Source: Bacteroidales bacterium (GTDB lineage Bacteria; Bacteroidota; Bacteroidia; Bacteroidales; SM23-62). Taken from it: a stretch of DNA of 59,230 nt. Position 1 is the first letter of the stretch. Every line of letters starts with the position of its first letter. Made by a program: the position numbers and the translations under genes. The notes under the pieces are model-generated. The model was given only the letters and a program-made list of their open reading frames with translations. It did no database searches and had not been told where the DNA came from. Below are positions 52,185-59,230 of this stretch, piece by piece. Location of the stretch: the NCBI GenBank assembly GCA_016783865.1, contig JADHVS010000004.1, positions 1 to 59,230 on the forward strand, read 5' to 3'.

Positions 52185-53747
52185 TTATAATGGTTCAAAT
52201 CTTATATAATCCCAGGTGAACCTTCCGGGGATCAACGATCTTATTTCAACGGTATGCTCCTCATATTTCAAAAACTTGATATCTCCAAGTTCAGTTCGTG
52301 CAAAAGGATTGCTGGCACTGCCGCCGGTGGAAAGATCGATCAGTCCGCCAATATTTTTTCCATCTATAAATACCTCAACCAGGGCATTATCCCAGTTAAA
52401 AGCTTCTGCACCCAGGAACACGGTATAATCTCCCTGGATAATTTTTGGAAAAGTATAGGAGATGATAAAATCACCATCCATAAAAAGGTAGTCCCCACCC
52501 CATGCCGGGCTTTCTGCGTCACCTGTTTCTATAAAAAACAGGTCCGTACCCGACCATTGAATGACATTTAGCCATGAAGTATCCTCAATGAGATACTCAC
52601 CCGGTTCCAATCTGTATTCATTTAACAGAGGCTCTTCATAGAATTCAAATGTCCTGATGGCCCTTGACGGGGGTTGTTGTTTCAATTGCCTGTTAATGAA
52701 ATGTATAGCTCCGCTCTGAGTAATGACATTACTTTCGTCATAATAAAAACCTACGTAATCAATGATCACTGTATCGGCCTGATCAATTATAGTGTCAAAT
52801 ATTTCCTTTCCCTTGTTGATTTTAATCTCCAGCCCTGTGCCGTTTATATTCAGAGGGATCTCGGAATAGGTAATATAATTTGTGGCTGTTCCTTCGAAGT
52901 CATTCAGAAATCTGCTGCCCTCCAGTATATGGTATCCAGCGTAATTATAAAGTGGATTGGAAGTGCTTGTATAATCTGTCCTGTCCGGGCTGATCTTGGC
53001 AGCCAGATCGTCAATTGTAAAGATCCCGGCAGCAAAATACACTGAATCAGGCTCAACCAGAAGGGTAATGGGTTGTGCTTCCACTGCCTCATCCTTCAGG
53101 TTAATATCTATTGTATGGTTGTGACCCGTGGTATCCATCAGTTCAATAAATATTGTATACTCCTGATTATTATTCAGCCATTCATAGCTGGTATAGGTAA
53201 TCGGGATTAAAACATTTTTGATAACATGTATTACTCCATTTGACAGCTCGATATCCGGCTGTATTACCGGTGCCTGGTTATTGATTTTATAATAAGATGT
53301 GTCGGTTTCAGAGATAAAAGTCACTGTGAGCAAATCTTCTGAAAATGTGTACTCCGGAAGGGCACCGAATGGAAAATCGCTCGAAAGGATACTTAGATTA
53401 ACGACGTGGTAGCGGCTCAATTCGGTAACATAATCCTGATCATTCAACAGGTCATTTAAAGAAGAATACTGTGAATTTCCCTCTATATATGTGCTAACTG
53501 CATTGTTATCCGGAAGAAATAAAGTATACCCTGTTCCATCCGGGTTATACGCACTCAAGGTTTTGTCAATTCTTCCTGCTCTCAAAATACTCAGAAAACT
53601 TGAATACTCCGTTTCATTTTCAACCAGGAAGTTATAAATCGACATTTCCTTCATGTCTTCAAATCCGGCTTCAACCGGCTCTTTCTCACATGAATGAGAG
53701 ATTATTATTGTAAGAATCAGACCGAATATGATGAATACATTTCTCAT
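52185..53747 (-). CDS. Fasciclin (FAS1) domain lipoprotein, second copy
   Basis: This 520-aa lipoprotein (ISHSCEKEP, Cys20) has a FAS1 domain at about 35-180 (YTLFLPDNNAVSTYI; YHVVNLSIL; NGVIHVIKNVLIP) and a second at about 190-370 (YAGYHILEG; SGAIHFINRQL). The C-terminal beta-sandwich has SWLNVIQWSG, GDYTVFLGAEAFNWDN and FTWDYIRFEPL. Domain order is the same as in the next FAS1 protein, but sequences have diverged strongly. It follows the SusD at 53751 by 3 nt, so it is surely co-expressed with the first SusCD pair. Confidence 0.82.
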   Translation of the reverse strand: MRNVFIIFGLILTIIISHSCEKEPVEAGFEDMKEMSIYNFLVENETEYSSFLSILRAGRIDKTLSAYNPDGTGYTLFLPDNNAVSTYIEGNSQYSSLNDLLNDQDYVTELSRYHVVNLSILSSDFPFGALPEYTFSEDLLTVTFISETDTSYYKINNQAPVIQPDIELSNGVIHVIKNVLIPITYTSYEWLNNNQEYTIFIELMDTTGHNHTIDINLKDEAVEAQPITLLVEPDSVYFAAGIFTIDDLAAKISPDRTDYTSTSNPLYNYAGYHILEGSRFLNDFEGTATNYITYSEIPLNINGTGLEIKINKGKEIFDTIIDQADTVIIDYVGFYYDESNVITQSGAIHFINRQLKQQPPSRAIRTFEFYEEPLLNEYRLEPGEYLIEDTSWLNVIQWSGTDLFFIETGDAESPAWGGDYLFMDGDFIISYTFPKIIQGDYTVFLGAEAFNWDNALVEVFIDGKNIGGLIDLSTGGSASNPFARTELGDIKFLKYEEHTVEIRSLIPGRFTWDYIRFEPL

Positions 53748-53750
53748 TTT

Positions 53751-55238
53751 CTAAAAATCATAATAGGGATTTTGAGTAAGATTTTTATTGCGTTCCAGTT
53801 CCAGCTCATGCACCGGCATATACCACCCCAACGGATTGGTAAGTTTTACGGCAAGGATCCTTTTCTGTGTAGCCGGCACATTTTTGACGATGATCTCAAT
53901 GAGTTTGTTTTTCCTTGCATAATTATTTCTTCTGCCCATCCTGAGCAGATCGAACCAACGCTTGCCCTCAAAAGCTAATTCAAGCGCACGTTCCTCCAGG
54001 ATGGCATCTTCATAAGCCACCGGTGAATCGGGCAGATCCAAAAGCGGTATATCTGCCCTGGCACGTATCTGGTTTATGATGTCCAGGGCTTCTGAAAACC
54101 TGTTTAATTGGGATAGCGCTTCTGCCTTCATCAGCAATACATCAGCATAACGGTAAACAATCCAGTTGCAGCTCCTTTGTTCAAAGGCAGCTCTGGTGGT
54201 GGTACCGTCAGGTGCCCTTCCAATATACTTCCATATGACATAATCATTTTCCCCGTATTTTTTAATGGAAGAATCTTCGCCACGATATAATTCACTTGTA
54301 TATTCCCGTGCAAACAGCTGCAGTGCTTTTTGACTGGGATCATAATTATAGGCAAATCTCCTTGTAAGATCATACATACTGTTATTCTGACCCAAGCTAT
54401 TGTCAAACTGAAATTCGAATATACTCTCCAGGGCATTGCCCGGGTAAAACAGTTCAAACCAGTGTGCACTTGGCATTAATTCAAAATCTGCGGAGGCTTC
54501 TATTCTTTCTACATACCTGATGCATTCCTCATATTCAAAGAGCCAGAGTGATATATCGGCAAGCAGGGCATCGAAGGCAGCTTTTGTTGCACGTCCTTTA
54601 ATTTCCTCCAGTGTCTGGTAACCGTCGGTGGTAGCAAATTGTCTTGCCTGGTCGAGATCGGTTATGAGATATTCTAAAATTTGTTCTCCATCAGTTTTTG
54701 CCAGGTAAAACTCGGAGTCGTCACTCTCATTTGGTTCAAGCACGAACGGAACATCCTTAAAAATCCGAACGAGGTAAAAATAGTTCAGGCCTCTCAGGAA
54801 TTTAGCCTCAGAAATCAGCCCCTGAAGATAAAAATCGGTAAAGGTATTATCAATCTCCTGCACGGCGGGTGCATTTTTAATCACCTCATTACAATAATTT
54901 ATCACCTGGTAGAATTTATCCCATTCACATAAATAATTCTCAGGATGAATATTGCCTTCCATAATTTTCCTGTCCTGGCCTCCGATGCTGTTATCTCCAA
55001 CTACAAGGTCAGCTCTCATCTCACCATACTTGAATAATAAATCGTCTAATTGGGCAAAGGATTCATAGGCACCCATCAGTACTGCCTTCACCTCTTCCTT
55101 GGTTTTCCAGAATTCTTCCCTGATCAGACCACCCGGTGGTATCAGATCTATCCATTCATCACAGGAGAAATGCACAGGCATCAGCAGTAAAGCCAGAATT
55201 ACATATACCCTTATTTTAAATTTCTTTCTCATATACAA
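53751..55238 (-). CDS. SusD-family lipoprotein (partner of the SusC at 55253-58471)
   Basis: This 495-aa lipoprotein (VHFSC, Cys26, then DEWIDLIPPGGLIREEFWKT) has the SusD helical core (ISEAKFLRGLNYFYLVRIF) and the C-terminal signature ERALELAFEGKRWFDLLRMG, closing NKNLTQNPYYDF. It has standard length. It lies 14 nt after its SusC and 3 nt before the FAS1 gene. Confidence 0.95.
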   Translation of the reverse strand: MYMRKKFKIRVYVILALLLMPVHFSCDEWIDLIPPGGLIREEFWKTKEEVKAVLMGAYESFAQLDDLLFKYGEMRADLVVGDNSIGGQDRKIMEGNIHPENYLCEWDKFYQVINYCNEVIKNAPAVQEIDNTFTDFYLQGLISEAKFLRGLNYFYLVRIFKDVPFVLEPNESDDSEFYLAKTDGEQILEYLITDLDQARQFATTDGYQTLEEIKGRATKAAFDALLADISLWLFEYEECIRYVERIEASADFELMPSAHWFELFYPGNALESIFEFQFDNSLGQNNSMYDLTRRFAYNYDPSQKALQLFAREYTSELYRGEDSSIKKYGENDYVIWKYIGRAPDGTTTRAAFEQRSCNWIVYRYADVLLMKAEALSQLNRFSEALDIINQIRARADIPLLDLPDSPVAYEDAILEERALELAFEGKRWFDLLRMGRRNNYARKNKLIEIIVKNVPATQKRILAVKLTNPLGWYMPVHELELERNKNLTQNPYYDF

Positions 55239-55252
55239 TATTCAATCGCTAA

Positions 55253-58200
55253 TCAGAATCCAACGGAAACACTTAAAGTGATTACCTTGGGTGGTGGCGT
55301 GTTGGCCCGGTCGACACCTATCCAAAAAGGATCGCTGGCATCCTGTCCAACTTCCGGATCCTGTCCCGAATAATTAGTGAAAGTCATCAGCTTCCGGCCA
55401 CTAATGGCAATATTCAGGTTCCTGAGATTCAACTTATCACACCATTCCTTTTTCACACGGTACAGGAGCATGACATTGATCAGACGCAGGTAATCCCCTT
55501 TTTCAACATACCGGTCAGATCCAAGGTTATTGGCAGGGTGGTCCATATACGCCCTGGGCAACATTCCGGGTTCATCCTGGCCATCCACCCGCCACCGGCT
55601 TAAAACCGCCTTGCTCTGGTTGTTCTTGTCATTCATTCCTTCGGTTTCTATGGCCACGCCATTGATAATGTCGAATCCCCACCGGTAGTGGAAATTGCAA
55701 CTTATATCGAAATTTTTATACCTGAATGAGGTACCAAATCCGCCGATAAAATCAGGATTTGAATCACCAATATAAACCACATCATTCAGGTCAATTTTCC
55801 CGTCATGATTCACATCTTCGTATTTAGGATCACCACCCTTAAATACATATAGATCGGTATATGTCATTGGGATAGGGATATTGTCCTTATCATACAGGAT
55901 ATTTCCTTCAGCATCCCTTGCATAGGCAGCTTCGTCAGTGGGATAAACACCCAGGCACCTGAATCCAAAAAAGGATCCGATGGGTTCCCCCTGAATGATC
56001 CTCAAGGGGTAATCTCCATTACCAATAGATGTCGATTTCTCCGTATTGAAGTTTTCAGGGAGCCGGGTAAAGGAATTGATGTTCTGTGAAGTATTGAAAT
56101 TTACAGACCACCTGATGTTTTCATTACGGATTATTCTTGCTTCAACCATCAGCTCCCAGCCTCTGTTTTTCAGTTCCCCGCCGTTGAAGAACCTGAGGTT
56201 TTCAAAACCCGATGACCTTGGTATCTGGTAATCTTCAAACAACAGATCGGTGGTGATTTTTTCATATATATCACTCTCTATATATAACCTGTCACCCATA
56301 ATGTTTAGTTCAAGACCTAAATTAAAAGATTCAATAGATTCCCACCGAAGGTTATTGAGCTGCAGCTTTGTAGGAACTATGGCCGTCGACAGGATATAGC
56401 TGCCTGTGTGGGTTGAGCCATAGGTAGTAAACCGGGCATATGCATCCCAGGGTTGCCTTCCCGATACTCCCCAGCTTGCTCTCAATTTACTTTCCCCTAA
56501 AAATCTGAGTGATTTCAAAAAAGGTTCGTCGGAAAATCTCCACCCTACCGATACGCCCTTGAAAAGGCCCCATCGATTATTGCTTCCAAAGGATGAATGG
56601 GCATCTGCCCTGAGTATGGTCTGTACCATATACCTGTCGAGGTATTTATAGTTTGTATTCAATAAAGCCCCGAGTTCCCTGACCTCCCCGGCTCCTGTAC
56701 CTATCCAGTTAATCTGGGCTTCAATGGAAGGATCCTGGATATCGGTACTCGGTATTTTATTACTTTGAATATTCATCCATTCATAACCGGATTGCCGTGT
56801 AATCCAGGTGGCTGCTCCGGAAAGAACATGCCGCTTGTTCTTGAAAGGAGCGTCGAAGGTGAGTTGCGTTTCCGTGTTAATGGATGAGGAATTATTATTA
56901 CTCTCCTCAGCTTTATTGATGGTCCATGCCAGCCAATCTGTTCCAAGGGCATTGTAGGGTAAATAGTTTTTCGATTTTGTTCCGGAATACTGAAAGGAGA
57001 TCGTTTCCCTGAAATTCAACCAGCCGGTTAATTTGTACCTGAGGGTAAACGTGTTTTGCAGTGAATTCCTGGCAAAGTCATCTTTACCCAGGTTGGCTAC
57101 GGCAACCGGATTAAAGTATGTTCCGCCATACCCCTGGTAACTGTTAATGGGTGTAAAATACTCCCCGGTTACCCTGCCCTTTTCGTCGTATTCCCATATG
57201 CTCATGTTCGGGGCTTTTATGTAAGCCATTTGCCGTATATTCCTTCTCTCAATTTCCAGGTTACCATCTGTCCGGTTATTGGTATAATTGAATTGTATAC
57301 TGAACAGGATCTTCTTTGAGAGGAAATAGTCAAGATTTACCCTTGTTGAGAATCTCTTGGAATTCGTATTAATCGTAGTGCCCCCTTCATCCACATAACT
57401 GAAGGATGTAAAATACCTTGTTTTCTCACCCCCTCCGGAAACCTTGAAATAGTTGTCATGAGTAACTGCATTTTGTGTTATAGAACCAATCCAGTCGGTG
57501 TTGGCAGAATAGTTATAGAAATCGAAATAATCCCTGTCATAGGCAATTTCAGGAGGTATATCAAACACACCCCTGCTGTTGTGCCATTCTTCCAGCTGCA
57601 ACATGATGTATTCATCGCCATTCAGCATGGGAATGGCTGGCGGTTGAATATTGATGCTGTTTTTGTAAACATAATCAAACTGCACCTTCCCAAGCCTGCC
57701 CTTATGGGTCTCAATCAGCAGGACCCCATCCGCTCCTCTCGATCCGTAAACGGCTGTAGAGGCTGCATCCTTTAATATTGAAATGGATTTAATGTCCTGG
57801 ACTGCAATATTCACCAGGTTACTGATGTCTTCAGAGTCGGCAGAACTCAACTCAAAATCATCTGAAACAGTATTCTGGGGAATGCCATCAATGACGATCA
57901 GGGGTTTGTTGTTGCCAATTGAGCTCAATCCGCGGATGACCAGCTGTGAGCCTGAACCCGGATCACCGGAGGCAGTAATAATATCCAGGCCACTTACCTT
58001 TCCCTGCAATGCATCTGAAGCAGACAGCACGCCACTCTCGTTCATATCCACCAGATCGATCTTAACGGTGGCCGAAGCATTGTCACGCTCATCAATATTG
58101 ATCAGGGTATTTGATGATTTCGCCGTTGCTGTAACCGTTACTTCCTCAAGTTCAACGTTGGAGGGCTGAAGTTCAATAACGAGTTGCCTGGTCGGATCTA

Positions 58201-58471
58201 CGGGGATCTCCTGTTGTTCATAACCAATAACACTCGCCTTTACAATACTGGAGGGATCTTTCATTTCCAGAACGAAGTCGCCGTTCACATTGGATACGGT
58301 ACCATTGATCACACGGTTGTCGGAATCATACTCAATGATATTGGCCCCGATGATCGTTGTCCCGTCATTCTTATCGTAAATCCGTCCCCTCAGAATTGTT
58401 TTCTGTGCAAAGGCTTCATTGAAGCAAAACAGGGCCAGGATTAACAGTATGACGGTTTTTAGTTTTTTCAT
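55253..58471 (-). CDS. SusC-family TonB-dependent transporter
   Basis: This 1072-aa importer has a signal peptide (NEAFAQ), a carboxypeptidase-regulatory-like domain (LRGRIYDKNDGTTIIGANII), a linker with VELEEVTVTAT, a plug (GVLSASDALQGKVSGLDI; LKDAASTAVYGSRGADGVLL) and a barrel ending PPPKVITLSVSVGF. There is no STN domain, so it is not expected to signal to a FecR/ECF pair; none is visible near this operon. It follows a FAS1 gene by 26 nt. Confidence 0.96.
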   Translation of the reverse strand: MKKLKTVILLILALFCFNEAFAQKTILRGRIYDKNDGTTIIGANIIEYDSDNRVINGTVSNVNGDFVLEMKDPSSIVKASVIGYEQQEIPVDPTRQLVIELQPSNVELEEVTVTATAKSSNTLINIDERDNASATVKIDLVDMNESGVLSASDALQGKVSGLDIITASGDPGSGSQLVIRGLSSIGNNKPLIVIDGIPQNTVSDDFELSSADSEDISNLVNIAVQDIKSISILKDAASTAVYGSRGADGVLLIETHKGRLGKVQFDYVYKNSINIQPPAIPMLNGDEYIMLQLEEWHNSRGVFDIPPEIAYDRDYFDFYNYSANTDWIGSITQNAVTHDNYFKVSGGGEKTRYFTSFSYVDEGGTTINTNSKRFSTRVNLDYFLSKKILFSIQFNYTNNRTDGNLEIERRNIRQMAYIKAPNMSIWEYDEKGRVTGEYFTPINSYQGYGGTYFNPVAVANLGKDDFARNSLQNTFTLRYKLTGWLNFRETISFQYSGTKSKNYLPYNALGTDWLAWTINKAEESNNNSSSINTETQLTFDAPFKNKRHVLSGAATWITRQSGYEWMNIQSNKIPSTDIQDPSIEAQINWIGTGAGEVRELGALLNTNYKYLDRYMVQTILRADAHSSFGSNNRWGLFKGVSVGWRFSDEPFLKSLRFLGESKLRASWGVSGRQPWDAYARFTTYGSTHTGSYILSTAIVPTKLQLNNLRWESIESFNLGLELNIMGDRLYIESDIYEKITTDLLFEDYQIPRSSGFENLRFFNGGELKNRGWELMVEARIIRNENIRWSVNFNTSQNINSFTRLPENFNTEKSTSIGNGDYPLRIIQGEPIGSFFGFRCLGVYPTDEAAYARDAEGNILYDKDNIPIPMTYTDLYVFKGGDPKYEDVNHDGKIDLNDVVYIGDSNPDFIGGFGTSFRYKNFDISCNFHYRWGFDIINGVAIETEGMNDKNNQSKAVLSRWRVDGQDEPGMLPRAYMDHPANNLGSDRYVEKGDYLRLINVMLLYRVKKEWCDKLNLRNLNIAISGRKLMTFTNYSGQDPEVGQDASDPFWIGVDRANTPPPKVITLSVSVGF

Positions 58472-58497
58472 CTCATTTAATTGCGCTCGCTAATTAT

Positions 58498-59230
58498 TTA
58501 CCGTGTGTTTAACTCTTCCATCAGGAACACTTTATTTATTCCATGCACAACCGCTGTATTAATTACGTTGGGGAAAGCAGAGGTCCCTCCCTCACCTACA
58601 CTCCGGCCGGTTAACATATTTGTAACAGAAGATTCATTCACTGCCAGGTACTGCCCTCCATTCTTATCTGGCAAGACAATTATATCGTATCCCGGATCAA
58701 TATACAGTTCCGTGAAAACGGTTGAAAAAGCCGTTGACTTTTCATCCACCCGGGCTGTCTCATAATAGCCGGATGGCTGAATTCCATCGGTAAATATGAA
58801 GTCTCCCTGCACAAAATGGAACCGAAGGAATTTTTTCAATTCCTCAATGCTAAGTGTATCCGCACCGGAACTATTCAGTGCCTCGTCAGTTGGTGCGAAG
58901 ATTGTATAAAATTCGTTGTCAGAAACGAAGGTATACCTGTTCAGATTATCCTGGGTTAACCCGGCCTTTTTAAGTAAATTATGAAAACCGGGGAAAGAAG
59001 CCTGTAACCTGAGATACAGGGATGATGCAGAAAAACTGAACCAATCTTCAATATCGTATGTAATGCCATTGTCCGCATCAACACTTATTTGTTTGGGAAT
59101 AACAGTAACCGGTATACTCCCCCTGTATCCATCGGTCGTGGTTGTAGTACCTTTAACTTCATTCGATACATTATTAATGATAATGAAATTACCGGCCAGG
59201 TTTTTTAGAAATTCTTTTCGGGTAAGTCCT
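58498..59230 (-). CDS. Fasciclin (FAS1) domain protein, third copy (5' end outside window)
   Basis: The minus-strand frame is open from the window edge to 58498, giving 244 visible residues. They contain the end of one FAS1-type domain and a complete second one (FYTIFAPTDEALNSSGADTL; FLRFHFVQGDFIF; INTAVVHGINKVFLMEEL). The start and any lipobox lie beyond the window. It has no C-terminal beta-sandwich, unlike the two other FAS1 proteins of this operon. It is the first visible gene of the operon and suggests the pattern FAS1-SusC-SusD-FAS1-FAS1-SusC-SusD. Confidence 0.85.
   Translation of the reverse strand, partial: GLTRKEFLKNLAGNFIIINNVSNEVKGTTTTTDGYRGSIPVTVIPKQISVDADNGITYDIEDWFSFSASSLYLRLQASFPGFHNLLKKAGLTQDNLNRYTFVSDNEFYTIFAPTDEALNSSGADTLSIEELKKFLRFHFVQGDFIFTDGIQPSGYYETARVDEKSTAFSTVFTELYIDPGYDIIVLPDKNGGQYLAVNESSVTNMLTGRSVGEGGTSAFPNVINTAVVHGINKVFLMEELNTR

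Overview
The window looks like a chromosomal segment of a free-living, polysaccharide-degrading Bacteroidota. The order is probably in or near Bacteroidales/Marinilabiliales, but that is inferred from gene content alone. Supporting signs are four-gene Sus-type loci, FecR/ECF sigma regulation, type IX secretion C-terminal sorting domains on several enzymes, lipoproteins with an SxC or AAC lipobox, Bacteroidota-type promoters (TTG-N19-TAnnTTTG), and few Shine-Dalgarno sequences. No rRNA, tRNA or CRISPR array was seen.

Left part, 1-9544. The window opens with the 5' end of an IS630-type transposase (minus strand). Next comes a minus-strand export operon: ABC ATPase, a very long ABC-2 permease fused to an M1-peptidase-like region and a C-terminal beta-sandwich, a TolC-type channel, and an HlyD/RND-type adaptor. 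On the plus strand follow a Spy/CpxP-like periplasmic protein and an oxygen-defence pair: flavin reductase-rubredoxin and rubrerythrin.

First polysaccharide locus, 9638-24513, minus strand. It runs ECF sigma factor, FecR anti-sigma, SusC with an STN domain, SusD, a SusE-type lipoprotein, a SusF-like T9SS cargo with five tandem binding domains, a Tat-exported Gfo/Idh/MocA oxidoreductase and a GH27-like glycosidase. The enzyme, SusE and SusF-like proteins share the same binding domain (nine copies in total). The locus is bracketed by a 136-bp direct repeat (88 % identical, no gaps) that carries the tail of a decayed gene at each end.

Middle part, 24600-37800. This is a plus-strand mosaic: a beta-carbonic-anhydrase-like protein, decayed genes whose signal peptide has been joined to a C-terminal remnant, a VOC protein, a secreted nuclease, a secreted S37/S28-type peptidase, RsgA, an overlapping barrel/serine-hydrolase/barrel trio, an alkyltransferase and several secreted proteins of unknown role. 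A Fic gene (37963-39087) sits inside an 18-bp inverted repeat and has its own three-half-site operator and promoter.

Right part, 39409-59230, is a second polysaccharide locus. On the plus strand are a GH9-GH5 fusion (frameshifted at an A12 run) and a GH31 alpha-xylosidase-like enzyme. Convergent to them is a seven-gene minus-strand operon, cut by the window edge, in which two SusC/SusD pairs alternate with three fasciclin (FAS1) proteins instead of SusE/SusF. The enzymes suggest a plant cell-wall glucan such as xyloglucan or glucomannan. The FAS1-SusCD operon and the repeat-bracketed, domain-amplified first locus are the most interesting systems here.
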